Part shown: positions 15,606 through 28,800 of the stretch, in pieces | Numbering within the stretch: the stretch's first letter is position 1 | How the letters are laid out: each line of letters opens with the position of its first letter | DNA from: Chelonoidis abingdonii | Taxonomy: Eukaryota; Chordata; Testudines; Testudinidae | Direction of reading: 5' to 3' | DNA length: 64,000 bases | NCBI RefSeq assembly: GCF_003597395.2 | Contig: NC_133782.1 | Span: 5,931,697 to 5,995,696, forward strand | Program-made: the position numbers and the translations under genes | The notes under the pieces: model-generated | Databases searched by the model: none | What the model was told of the DNA's origin: nothing | The model's input: the letters and a program-made list of their open reading frames with translations, nothing else

Positions 15606-18020
15606 ATGGGACTCAAGTGTTTCCTGTTGTTAAAGCATCACCAGAATCAATCTCGGAGGACACCGCACCAGGTGTAGGCTGTGAGGAGTGCTGCATGTGG
15701 GCTGGGGATGGTAGAGAACAGAAAGGGTTATTTGGAAACAACATGGGATCTGCCTGTAAAGACTGCTATGGAACAAGCTAGACAACCATTTCCTGTTGCC
15801 TAAAATGTGTATTCAACAACCCAAAGCTGAAAGAGGAACACAGAAGGCCAGTTTTCAGGAATGTCACTATCACAGTGCAGAGCAGAGGAGCAGAGCCCAT
15901 GCTCAAAGGTAGATCTTTGCTTCCTGTTTAGGTTGTCCTGGAGAGGTCTCATCTACACTAACAGACACAATCAATCTGGCGACGTCAAGCAGAAGTGCAT
16001 CTAAGAGCAATATTCTGTGTTTAGTCTGAAATTTATTCAGAGCCACAGAGTTCAAAATTGCTTTAGAAAGGTGGGCAAGCCTTATCATCCAGATTGTACT
16101 GATGGGGAAACTGAGGCACAGAGCCCTAAAGTGAGTGTCCCCGTTATATGCAATGGGATTGAGAACACAGCCTTAAAGACTGGTTATTATTATTGTTCTC
16201 CCAGGACACTAGCACTTGTATTCAGCATCCAGTTTTCCATATAGCTATGATATATCCCATTTTCTAATTAGGTGAAAAGTGAAACAGTAAATCAGTGGCT
16301 CTTCCAGAAATAGGACCCAGAAATCTTCTGGCTTCTTGAAGAGAAGTCCTAGAGAATATAACTTTTCTTGAGAATTTTTAAGCCATGCAATAGAATACTA
16401 TAATTCTTGGAGATTTTTAAGGCTTTCAGAATAATTACTATCAAATTCTATTAGTTTCATGCCTATTAAACTCCAAAGATGTTTTCCATAAGGATTTGCT
16501 CTAATCATTAGATTACAGAGCCTCATTGGGTACATCTACACTGCAAGAAACCCTCCTCCCACCTCCCCAGTGGTGGTAAGCCCAGGTCAACTGATTCAGG
16601 CTGATGCTATGGGGCTAAAACCAGCAATGTAGATACGCTGCCTTAGCCACAAGGCCAGGCTTCCCCTCTGCTAAGCGAAAGAGGTTTGGAGTTTTCCTTC
16701 CTGACAAATGATATTACCGGTTATTTCAACTGGTTAGAATGCTTTTGACAAAATGGATTTTGGCTGAAATACGCTGTTTTGTCATAAGTGAAACATTTCA
16801 TGGAGGTAGATCAATTTCAGCAATGTTTTTGATGGGAAGATTTCTGAGGTTCAGGGTGGACTCTGGGCTGGGGTCACATCTGAGCAGAGAGAGCAAGAAC
16901 CCGAATTGAATACCCGACTTTTCTGATCCTCAAATGGACATTTCGACACAAATCTGTTCTGCAAAAACGGTTGAGAGGTTGGGGTTTTTTTTCATTCCAG
17001 GGAGGAACAAACTCAAATTTTGAAACTTTGAAAGTCCTTGCAAAACGGATTGTTGTCTTGAGGCCAGCTCCACTGGTTATTTTGGCTTCCTTTCCAGGAA
17101 AACTCCTTATTTATTCAGTAACAGTTTGGGTTACTGGCCAATGAAGAGAAACAACCAAGAGGGGAAAGCTTGCAAGCAGATTGCATCAGGGTTTTGCTGT
17201 GCATAAGCAAAGCCTCCCTGTACATTCTTGGACTCCCCATCCCTTCCAGAAGGGGGTCAGCTCTACAGCCCCCTTATTAAAACAAACACATCAACACGGA
17301 GTAACTCAGTACATGCAGTGTAACCGGATCCCTGCAAGTCCTTCCCCTTTCCCCACAGCAGCTGTTGCCCTGGCATCCCAAAGGCTTAGTCCCGTACAGA
17401 GGATCCCAGCAATCCTTGCCTGTCTCTCTCCTCCCACCCCACCTCCCTGCCTGCCTTGCTGAAGAGCAGAGGCAGTGGAGAGACGCATGCGCCCCAAGGA
17501 AGCCATCTGCTCGTCCTCATGGAAAAGTGGGATAAAGGTCAGCCAAGCAGGCAGGGAAGAGGGGTCAGGCCAGGTTTCATTTGGTTTGCATTTCTCTCTG
17601 CATTAGGAGTCTGGATTGCCACTTGGGGGAGAAGGGAGGGAGGGTGTCTTTTATCATCTATTGCTAGGAACATGCTATAAACGACCCCAGGAGTACCAAC
17701 ATCTGGAGGCTTTCTTACAGCCACGTCCATGACAAACAAGAAACCTCAGCAGAGCTGCTCACCCCTCTGGGGCCTGCTCCAAAGCCGGTTGAAGTCAACA
17801 AGGAGCCTGGCACACAGGGAGAGAGGAAAGCTGGGTTTGATGTTCTGGCCCCTCCCTGGGAGAGGGAAGGATTTTGGTGTGTGTGTTTCAACAAGATGCC
17901 TACGGCCTCGCTCATCATTGCCACAAATGTCCCTCGTTCCCTTATCCCTTTGCCACAGCGAGGGAGAGCCCCAGCCGTGGTCTCAGCTTGCCCGGCAGCT
18001 GGAAGAGTGCTGTAGAGGAG
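15606..18020. other. Intergenic, nothing assignable
   Basis: The stretch contains AT-rich degenerate repeat-like sequence at about 16690-17060. I see no gene, RNA or bounded element elsewhere. Confidence 0.4.
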
Positions 18021-18024
18021 CTAG

Positions 18025-18620
18025 GGAAGGGATGGGCAAACTTTTTGGCCTGACGGCCACATCAGGGTTCCAAAATTGTATGGAAGGCAGGTTAGGGGAG
18101 GCTGTGCCTCCCCAGACAGCCAGGCGTGGCCCGGCCCCCGGCCCCTATCTGACCCATCTTGCTTCTCGCTCCTCTGGTCATCCCCCCCCCCCTCGGGCCT
18201 CCTGCCCTATCCAACTCGTCCCCCTATTCCGACCCCTGGATGGCATCCCCCAGACCCCCTCCCCATCCAACCCCTCCCTGTCCCCTGACCTCCCCTAACC
18301 CGACTTGCCCCACCATCGCCGCATCCAACCCGTTCCGTCTCATTCCTAGGACTCCATCCCCCCTGGGAATCCCTTGCCCCATCCAACTATCCTCTTATGC
18401 CCTGGCCCTTGACTGCCCCCACGGACCCCTGCCCTAACTGCCCCCCCAGCGCCCCATCCATTTCCGCATCCTCTCATTCCTGACAGCCACCAACCCCCAA
18501 TGACCCTGACCCAGTTCTACCAAGCCCTGCTCCCTGGCCCCTGACTTCCCCTATCTGCCCCATCCAACCCCCCTCCTTCCTGACTGCCCCCCCCAGACAC
18601 GCCGCCCATTCAACCCCCCG
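18025..18620. repeat. C-rich repeat beginning GGGCAAACTTTTTGG
   Basis: GATGGGCAAACTTTTTGGCC near 18029 followed by a long run of CCCC-, CCATCCAACCCC- and TGACCCC-type motifs matches the style of a common turtle non-autonomous DNA transposon. It runs into the duplicated block. Open frames through it (such as 17729-18298) reflect composition, not coding. Confidence 0.5.
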
Positions 18621-21600
18621 TTCCTCACCCTCTGACCCCTCGTGACCCCAATCCATAACTAAGCCCCCACTGACCACCAGCCCAAAACTCCCCACTCTTC
18701 TTCCCCGACCCCCCGAACCCCCACTCCCTGCTCCCGGCAGAGCCATCAGGACAGGCAGCCACACCATTTGGCCATGTCAGGCCATGGCTCTGCAACTGCA
18801 CTGACCGCACAAGAGCTTGCAGCCCAACCGCTGCCCAAAGCAATTGTGGGCCAGCAGCACAGTGAGCTAGACTGCGGAGGAGGGGGGCAGCTGGGGCAGG
18901 GCTGGGGGCCGGGCCTTGAATGCCCACCTCCTGAGCTAGGAAGTGATGATATGCAGAAAGCGATTTTGATAAGGGGAAAATCTCAGGCCTAACCCTGGTC
19001 CTTTTCTGCTTTACATTGTTCTCTTGTTAAAGCGACCTCAGATTGTTCCTCCATTTCCTTCCTGATCCACACTCCCATGGAGACATTGCAACCAAAACCG
19101 TATTTGAGGGACAAATCCCAACCCCGGTGTCATGCACTGCGTCTCTCCCTGGGATGAGTGAGACTGCCCATTCTGTGACTGAGAGTGAAACCAAGAACTG
19201 AATTGCACTCCCAGATGGGAGTTGGGGTGCAAAACTGGGTTTGTAGCGAATCAATGCTTTTTTGGGCCGACTGGAGCTGCTGTCAGCTTGCACAGCCCGC
19301 TGATGGCTCAGGGGCTGTTACAGTACACAGGGCAGCTCTAGCCATGTCCCCCGGCCTCTTGTCCCAGCTGCTTACTGTGCCACAGGGAGGTGGAAACTTA
19401 GGCGTTTAGCACTAGAAACTGCTCCTTCACTGAAGAGAGACCAGGCAATGCTTTTTGCAGAGAGGAGAGGCTTGGAAGTGCCAGAAGAAAATCTCCAGGC
19501 CCTCTGTTGCAAGCCGCAGGGAGAGAACGTGCAGGTTTCTGGGTTTAAAGCTCAGTTTTCCGTGGGTACTCACTTCAGTGAGCCCTTTCCCAAGGCAGCA
19601 AAAGCAACATGTAACAAGGTTAACAGTGGTTACGGTCAACAGTCGAAACTCAGAACCTCACCCCATTGCATTGGCCCAGGACTGGGGGAAATAAACAAGA
19701 GAACACACACAGATAACAAGCCAGGTTGGAGATACTAGCCACCGCCCATCCAGTGCTTGTCAGTACTGGCAACTGTTTCTCAAAGCTGAGAACCACAAAT
19801 ACAATGTTCTGAACTGCCCTTAATTCAAGTTACCTGCCCTGGCGTATAATTTTTCACACAGGAATGGGGCTCAAGTGTTTGTCAGCTGGAACCCTTCACA
19901 GAAGGTTTTGGGTTTTTTTTAGAGTACATCTGCCAGCCCAGCCTGCTCCAAAGAAGGGCTTAGACCGTCAGCAGAATCCTCAATCCAACGGTTTTGATCC
20001 AAGTGATCAGCTCTCCAAGGTGCTCAGCACCATTAGTCTCCTATAATTTCTGATCCCAGGAGATGCTGACCCACCTGCTGCTCCTACTGGCCCACAGGGA
20101 GCTGCACGGGGTCAGCCCTCACCACTAATCAGGCCCCATAGTGGCTAGACTTGTGGGCAGGGGACATAACAATTGTGGGTGTGTATATCAGCTGTTTTCC
20201 CTGGGGCTAAACGGGAAACATTCTCACTATAGCAGTATAGGGCACGATATAATCACTGCCAGTTCCTCCACCCCTCTGAAGAGGGATAACCACTTTTTCT
20301 AGACTTGTTTCAACCCAAAAAAAACCCCCTGGGGAAAATTTCAAATTTAACATCCCTTTGGCCCCATGGAATGCGTCATAACATTAGGCACAGCATCTGC
20401 AGTAAAAACTGCTGTCTTCCAATAGCCGAATCAGCTCTGCAAGGAAGTTATGGACACACCCAACTCCCCCCTAAAATGACTTGGCGGGGTGGGAAGAAAA
20501 GAGTTATTTGAAGGATAGTTCGTCAGCAGCTGCAGACATGCCACTTAAATTTGGACATATGAAGCCTACGTCCGTGTAATACTGTAAACTGATCTAGTCT
20601 GAGCCAGGGATACCCGCTGTTCGCCCCCACGTGGCACTCACAACAAAGCCAGCACTCAGTACCACATAGTTCAAGAGGGAAACAGTGGCGCACTCAATTG
20701 GCTTTTTTCATTTGCTTCGCAAGGTCAGGCACAGCAAATCTATGAACTGGCTGATCATGATGGGTTGGACTCAAATGACTCAGGACGTCCTTCCAGTCCT
20801 GTTGTCCTACAGGCAGAAATGTTGCGGGACTGGCATTAGCAAGTTACAGCCCCTTCCTCAGCTTATTTGGACATGAGAAACACTGATGGAAAATTATTTA
20901 ACTGCACAGTACATATGGAACCCCCACAAATTCATTACCATCAAAAGAGCTCCACCTTTGGCCCAGATCCCCAGCGTCCCGCAGTATTTGCTAGCAAACA
21001 GCGTGGGGGTAGGAGGAAAAGAAGAATGGCGGGTGGTATGATGCATGCAAGCAGGAGCCAGGTGTGGCCAGCTCTGAATTCTGCTCCTTCGCAATTTATA
21101 CTTCCGGCCTTTCGTCATGGCGAGAATATGCTCCTCAGATGTCTATGCCGGGAATCAAGGTGATGTGAGAAGTCATGGCTGGCTTGAACATGGGGATGTC
21201 AGCGTGTTGCTCTGGCCATCATTATTCCCACTGATTCCAGAACTGATTGAGGAAGTGATTTTATTTTTTCCCCTCAAAACACTTTAAACATCTGAAGCCA
21301 TTAAATGCAGCGTGAATCGGCCAAGCAGCAGTTACACCCATTTCACTGTCATACACACTCTTGTGAAACACACATGATTGCCTTCTCACTTTCACGAATT
21401 TTCACTCCCTCCTATCCCAACAGGACTTGATTATTTGGGTAAGTCACTATCACTCACATCACAGGAGGCTCTGATTCAGTGTCTTTTTTAATAAATTGGA
21501 GGAGAGTTTCATGATCCCTTCCCACTAAGAGCAGCATTCCCCCCTCATGAAAAATAACGCCTGAATAATAAGATATAGAATAAACCCTGCTGCAACATGC

Positions 21601-24600
21601 CATTTTCCCAATTTTATGGCATCTCTTTCCACCCCTACCTTTCGTAAGTAAGCCCCTGTGGATTGCCGAGATTAGCCACATAAAAGTATTTGTTCTTCTC
21701 TTGTGAAAAATGGCAAACAGGAAAAGCAAGACCAGATTTCAGTTACAAGACACAAGAGGAAAGTACATCCCTTTAGGTTTGGACTAGGTCATGATAATGA
21801 GTATGTAATTTAAGGAAAGATTTGTGTGTTCCAAAACAGAGATAAAAAACAATTGTTGGTAAACTGTTCTAGAGTACTCTGGGGTTACCAATGGTTCTAG
21901 TGCAAAAAAGCCCCCTTTTGGACACCTTATAGTATCACTGTTTTCATACACACAGTGCAGGAGAAGATCCGACTGCCTGTTTCTTTTATTTCTCCATTTG
22001 CTACAGTAAGTTTGAGATTTTGGGCTTTTACTCATCACATTTTACACAACGCCAAAGAGACTGTTGCCATAGACAAGGCATCACGAACGTCTGAAGTCAT
22101 TTATAACAGCTGAGCACCAGACATTTCCCTATAAACTTGAGCATCATGCAAATTAGTCATAGATAGTTTAAGACTTTTGGTTTATAACCTACATTTTGCT
22201 TTTGGAACCGATAGAGTACCAGTTAATCCATCTCAGCACGGAAGGGGTGCACTAGCCTGCCTTCCTTAAGGTTGCTTACACCCTAATTCTTTCGTGATTC
22301 TAAGAAACCTGGAAATGTTTTTATTTGGGGGTAGGCCGGTTTGCAGCAAGACGTTTTTCCACAGCTTGTATTTTCAAAAAAAAGTCAATGAGCTGTGACT
22401 TTTGCCTATCAAAAGATGATTGTTTTTCACTAGAACACCTATGAAACACTGGTTTGGCTCTGGATGAGGAGAGGTTGCAAGTTAATTTTAAAATCTCCCT
22501 GTAAGCCTTTTATAGCTCAGAATGTCTTCCTTGTTTCTAACTAGGGATAAAAATAATCTGCTTGCAGGAAATTGGTGCCATTAGAAACTTGATATTCAGT
22601 CACAAAGGGGCTGCCAAACCTGGTTTTCAAAAAAAGCTGTGCACCTAACTGCATGAACTTGACTGACACATATAGATGCAGTTCAAACAATTGTATGTTG
22701 CACAGGAATAGTGACATTAGCTATCTAACAAGAGCAGACCAAGTCTTGAATCAGGGCCACTTTTAAACGTTAAGTCTCAAGCCTTTTTTTTTTTAATCTA
22801 CTCGGTTAGATTTTACGAAAAATAAATAACTAATTGTTTCCAACCAATGGAGGTCGATAAATTGGTCTATCTATATCTACTTTAAGATTTGTGCTTGAGA
22901 GAGTAAGGCCATGCAAGCATGGGCCACATTACTGTAGCACTCAGCACTCAATTTGTTCTAAAAACAACCTACCGACAATCAGGGAAGCTGCAGTAAGAGT
23001 GAACTTCCTGCTCCTTGCCCACGCTGGAACCGCTTATGATAAGGCCGACTAATGCAGGACATGCTGTTAAGTTATCTGAAGACACACAGCCACGTAGTGG
23101 GTCTTAGAAAAGTTTAACCTACAGCAGTTTCAAAAGCAATTGAGAGATTCCTATTAATGTAGGTCAAGTGCTTTTGTGGCCAGGGCATTTGTAACATACA
23201 ATTTTATCTTTCAGGCAAGTGCTAACATTTCTCACTGGAGCAGTGGCCATACACAGCTGCTGACAGAACAAACCTTTTGTGCAGATATGGCCCTGTTATT
23301 TGTCTGGCAAAGTAACAACTAAAAGAAAAAGCCCATTAAGAAATATGGGCTTATGGTTCCATGCACGTAGATGTGTACACATGCAGCGTTCAAGCAACTG
23401 AGTAACCTTCATTGTGATTCAGCCTGCCCGGCAATCAATACATGGCATTATATACAGAGGTCAGTCTATCATTTAATTGTTGCCCGAATGTTAGTTTCCT
23501 TTTGACAGTGCTTGTACAGAGATCCTCTGTACCTGATTAAGAACCAGCGTGCTTGATAAGCCAAAAGGCGATTTGGTCTCCAGCCTGCAGCGAGCCAAAA
23601 GGTAGCAGCCGATAACTGAGGTGACGTCTACGGCAGGGTTTTGAACCTTTTTTTATTATTTATTATAGCAATAGTCAGATGCTGAGAAGAGGCAAAATGA
23701 TCAGGAAGAATTATTCTGTCTTTGCGCATCAATGACTGGAATAGAAAGAAACAGCTTCATATTCCCTCAGTACACTGAAGCGCCTTTGACACAGTGACTG
23801 AGTACTATCAATGCTACCCCTAATCAGATGGCAGAGCCTCCATTCAACCTACCTTCGCCTTGTGCATAGGTGAGTGATTCTACACAGGTAGAGCTGGAGG
23901 GAGGGGGCAACCTGAAAAAGGACACCTAGTGACATGCTGGCCCACTACTGGAAGGCCTGCAGAGATATCCTGCCAATTTTGATGAGCAGCAGCTGAAGGA
24001 GTCAAAGCCTTAATCATCATTTCACAATATCACAAGAAGGAGACCGGCTTTCAGAGGGTGCTTAAACCAGAGCTGCATTTGTCAAGCATACTGTCAACTT
24101 GTCTGTAAGTAGCCAAGGCCTGGGGGAACTCCCCTCCTTGTCACCAAGATTAAGAGGAACTGAGCAAAGGTGGAAATTTCATTTAGTGTGATGCACATTT
24201 GTCCCATGTTCAGGTCAATGTGTGAAACAGCTCCAAGGCATGTAGCTGCAGGTGTACATGGAATGATTTTGGCAACAGTAAGTGGCCTGAACCACTATTG
24301 TGTGTTGCATGACAGTAGCTCAAGTTGGCAGGCGGTATCTGAGCCATCTTGCTTATTACTAAAAGTAGCCAAGTCATGCAGGCTGTAAATCTGGTCATGC
24401 TTGTGAGGCCTGCAGGCATAAACCAAGACAGGAGGGGAGGAGGGTTTGGGTGCTCACGGACCAGGGTAGCTTAACACCCAGCCTTCCTGCTGAGAATGTT
24501 TGTAAATTGCTGATCAGGTATTTTAAGAAAACCAGGAAGTCTATGGTGCCCCCAGGAATCTTTGTCAGGGAACCAAAGCATGGACACTGAAAAACAAAAA

Positions 24601-25561
24601 AAACCTGTATCTGGTAAGACTGATAAGGAAATCTCTTTCTTGAGCTTTTAACCCTGCTTGCTTAGTAAAGATCTTTAAGAGATATGTCAATTGTATTACT
24701 AAAATTATAAATAAAAGGGAAAGTTTTTAGATAATTGGACTACTCTAACGGGGCTCTTTAGGGATGCTCCCTCTGGAACACATTCTTGGGGTCCCCAACT
24801 TGCAGAGCAGAAAGCCTCTTATGGTGCACTGAACCACACTCAGCTTCGGTAATTGAGGGGTGAAGACCTGCGAAGTACTGAGACTAAAGTAAAGTGTAGC
24901 TTAGGTGAAAGCCTCATGTTGTTCTTTTGTGGCAGCCATCTTCGGTCAGATGGCATCTCCCTGATTTCCTGACACCCCCTCGCCCAGAGTAGTTACCAGA
25001 GCTTTGGGTTTGAAGACGGTGGGTAAAGCAAGCCCCTCTAAACAGAGCAGTAGCCGTAGAGAAGGGCAGAGGCTCACATTAATCTTTTCCACACGGATTA
25101 AGGCACACGGTCAAGTTTTTAGTTCCATTGAACAACTAAACAAAGTGTTACCAAGGCTGTATTTTTTGGAAATGAATACAGTCCAAATTAAAGAACAGTT
25201 ACAAAGTGGGTAAATTTTTTGTTTGTGTTTTTTTTAATAAAAAACCTACATCTAAATACTAATGTTCAGCTGTCTACTCTACGGGGAAGGGGAGTGAAAA
25301 TGGGCTCTGACTCCTACGTTTGGATCAGAGCAGCGCCAGCAGGCAGCAGGCAGATGTGCACCTGTTACGCAGACGGCCAGCGCCGGTTGCTGGCCTCACT
25401 GGCGTGGCGCTTCTCATTACTTCCTGAGCCAGGCCACAAGTGATCATGCCGTTGCCACCTGGATAAGTTCCTGAATCTGAAAGACAGAGACACATGGGTG
25501 CAGGGAAAACGAGAGAGCAAACCATCTTTGACAGCAGCTGCCTCCGATACAAGCTGGTGAA
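18618..25561 (+). repeat. Left copy of a ~6.9-kb direct duplication
   Basis: From about 18618 to the gap edge the sequence is repeated in the same order and orientation at 25867-32680. Shared landmarks include the segment from TCAGGACAGGCAGCCACACC (18747/25986), the GTCAGGCACAGCAAATC block (20725/27887), and the PPDPF last exon. Offsets drift from about 7249 to 7119, so copy 2 is ~130 bp shorter, almost all through 1-2 bp indels. Apart from the PPDPF exon it is non-coding, with a CR1-like 3' end near 20735-20815. Confidence 0.93.
25333..25480 (-). pseudogene. Frameshifted second copy of the last PPDPF exon (probable assembly artefact)
   Basis: The minus strand repeats the PPDPF terminal exon, including the CTTTCAG acceptor and GGCATGATCACTTGTGGCCT. 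It carries about eight differences in ~120 bp from the copy at 32481-32595. Most are single-base gains or losses (ACTTATCC against ACTTTCC, GGTGGCAAC against GGTGGCCAAC, ATGAGAAGC against ATGAGGAAGC), and the TGA is lost. It lies 80 bp from a 25-N gap at the end of the left duplicate. The pattern looks like uncorrected read error rather than pseudogene decay. Confidence 0.8.
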
Positions 25562-25586
25562 NNNNNNNNNNNNNNNNNNNNNNNNN
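25562..25586. other. Assembly gap, 25 N
   Basis: This run of 25 N separates the left duplicate, which ends exactly here, from 280 bp of unduplicated sequence and then the right duplicate. The uniform small size suggests a placeholder rather than a measured gap. Confidence 0.98.
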
Positions 25587-25866
25587 TCTAATTCTATAGT
25601 ATGAGACAATATATTCATGTCATGTTTAAGAAAAATTTTGTAAACGAGTTCCAATAGTTCATGGATTAGGGACCCAATTTTATGGGGATCCAGGAGCTTC
25701 TGTACAGATTATTTAGGTTAATCTTTCTATCTACCCAATGGGACTCAGCGCTCACTCTAGAACAGAGGTGGGCAAACTACGTTCCGTGGGCCACATCAGG
25801 CCCGTGGGACCCTCCTGCCTGGCCCCTGAGCTCCTGCCCCAGGAGGCTGCACCCGGTCTATCCTGC
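25587..25866. repeat. Right-contig head with a C-rich interspersed repeat
   Basis: These 280 bp between the gap and the right duplicate have no counterpart upstream of the left duplicate. From about 25764 (AGAGGTGGGCAAACTACG, then GGGCCACATCAGGCCCG) the sequence resembles a common turtle repeat that begins with a GGGCAAACT motif. It runs into the C-rich edge of the duplicated block. Confidence 0.55.
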
Positions 25867-28800
25867 TGTTCCCCACCCTCTGACCCCCTGACCCCAATCC
25901 ATACCCTACCCCCCTGACCACCAGCCCAAACTCCCCAGCTCTCTATCCGACCCCCGACCCCACTCCCTGCTCCCCGGCCAGAGCATCAGGACAGGCAGCC
26001 ACACCATTGCCATGTCAGGCCATGGCTCTGCAACTGCACTGACGCACAAGAGCTTGCAGCCCCACCGCCCAAAGCATTGTGCCAGCAGCACAGTGAGCTG
26101 AGACTGCGGAGGAGGGGGGCAGTGGGGGCAGGGCTGGGGGGCCGGGCTGAATGCCCACCTCTGAGCTAGGAATGTGATGATGATGCAGAAAGCTGGATTT
26201 TGAATAAGGGGAAAATCTTCAGGCCTAACCCTGGTCCTTTTCTGCTTTACATTGTTCTCGTTAAAGCTGACCTCAGATTGTTCCTAATTCCTTCCTGCTC
26301 CCACTCCCATGAGACAGCACCAAACCGTATTGAGGGACAAATCCCAACCCCCGGTGTCAATGCAGCGTTCCTCCTGGGAGAGTGACCCCATCTGTGACTG
26401 AGACCAAGGAGCATCTGATGCACTCCAGAGGGAGTGGGGTGCAAAACTGGGTTTGAGCAATCAATGCTTTGGGCCGACTGGGAGCTGCTGTAGCTTGCAC
26501 CAGCCGCTGATGGCTCAGGGGGCTGTTACAGTAGCACAGGGCAGCTCTAGCCATGTCCCCCCGGCCTCTTGTCCAGCTGCTTACTGCTGCCACAGGGAGG
26601 TGGAAACTTTAGGCGTTAGCATCTAGACTGCTCCCTTCACTGGAAGAGAGACTCAGGCCTGCTTTGTGCCAGAGAGGAGAGGCTTGAAGTGGCCAGAAGA
26701 AAATCTCCAGGCCCTCTGTGCAAGCCGCAGGGAGAGAACGTGCAGGGTTTCTGGTTTAAAAGCTCAGTTTTCACGTGTGGGACTCACTTCAGTGAGCCCT
26801 TTCCCAAGGGCAGCAAAAGCAACATGTAACAAGGTTACAGTGGTTAAGGCAACAGTCGAAACTCAGACCTCACCCCATTGCCTTGGCCCAGGACTCTGGG
26901 GAAATAAACACAGAGAACACACACAACCAGGTTGAGATTACTAGCCACCGCCCATCCAGGTGCTGTCAGTACTGGCACTGGTTCTCAAAGCTGAGAACCA
27001 CAAATACAATGTTCTGAACTGCCCTTAATTCAAGTTACCTTGCCCTGGCCGTATAATTTTCACACAGGATGGGGGCTCAGTGTTTGTCAGCTGGGAACCC
27101 TTCACAGAAGGTTTTGGGGTTTTTTTAGAGTACATCTGCCAGCCAGCTGCTCCAAGAGGGCTTAGACAGTCAGCAGAATCCCTCATCCACGGTTTGATCC
27201 AAGTGATCAGCTTCTCCAAGGTGCTCAGCACCATTAGCTCCTATAATTTCTGATCCCAGGAGATGCTGAGCACCTGCTGCTCCTACTGGCCCCAAGGGGA
27301 GCTGCAAGGGGTCAGCTCCTCACACTATCAGGCCCATAGTGGCTAGACTTGTGCGGCAGGGGACATAAAATTGTGGTGGTGTATATCAGCTGTTTCCTGG
27401 GGCTAAAGGGAAACATTCTCCTATAGGCAGTATAGGGCACGATATAATCACTGCCACTTCCTCCACCCACTCTGAAGAGGGATAACACTTTTGCTAGACT
27501 TTGTTTCAACCCAAACTGGAAATCAATTACATTCTGCATGATGCGTCATACATTAGGCACAGCATCTCGCAGGTAAAACTGCTGTCTTCCATAGCCGGAT
27601 CAGGCTCTGCAAGGAAGTTAGGACATCACCCAAACTCCCCCTAAATGACTTGGCGGGGTGGGAGAGAAAAGAGTTAATTTGAATGGATAGTTCGTCAGCA
27701 GCTGCAGACATGCCACTTAAATTTGGACATAATGAAGCCTACGTCCGTGTAATACTGTAAACTGATCTAGTCTGAGCAGGGATAGCCTGCTGTTCGCCCC
27801 CATCACAACAAAGCCAGCACTCAGTACCACATAGTCAAGAGGGAAAAGTGGCTGGCACTCAATGGCTTTTTCAATTTGCTTCGCAGGTCAGGCACAGCAA
27901 ATCTATGAACTGGCTGATATGATGGGTTGGACTCAATGACTCAGGACGTTCCTTCCAGTCCTGTGTTCCTACAGGCAGAATGTGCAGGGCTGGCAATTAG
28001 CAAGTTACAGCCCCTTCCTCAGCTTATTTGGAAATGGAGAAACACTGATGGGAAATTATTAACGCACAGTACATATGGAACCCCCACAAATTCACTACTC
28101 AGAACAGAGCTCCACCTTGGCCCAGATCCCCAGCTGTACGCAGTATTTGCTAGCAACAGCTGGGGGTAGGAGGAAAAGAAGAGCAGGGGAGAACTGCAAA
28201 GGAGCCAGGTGTGGCTCCTTGATCCTGCTCCTGAATTTATACTGGCCTTGGTCATAAGTTGCTCAGTGCAGCCTCAGGTGATGTGAAAGTCTGTGGCGAG
28301 AATGGTCAGGTGTTGCTCTGGCCATCATTTCCCACTGATTCCAGACTGATTGAGGAAGTGATTTTATTTTTCCCCTCAAAACACTTTAAAAACATCTGAA
28401 GCCCATTAAATGCAGCGTGAATCGGCCAAGGCAGCAGTTACACATTTCACTGTCATACACACTCTTGTGAAACACACATGATTGCCTTCCACTTTACACT
28501 GAATTTTCACTCCCTCCTATCCCAACAGAATATTGATTTATTGGGTTAAGTCACTAGCACTCACATCACAGGAGGCTCTGATTCAGTGTCCTTTTTAATA
28601 AAGGAGGAGAGTTTCATGACCTTCCACAAAGAGCAGCATTCCCCCTCATGAAAAATACGCCTGAATAATAAGATATGAGAATAAACCCTGCTGAACATGC
28701 CATTTTCCAATTTTATGCATCTCTTTCCAACCCCTCAGCCTTTCTGTAAGTAAGCACCTGTGGGATTGTCGAGGATTAGCCACATTAAAAGGTCATTTGT

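Noticed and set aside
17729..18298. 189-codon Pro-rich open frame
   Set aside because: It runs into a C-rich interspersed repeat; the composition alone explains the open frame.
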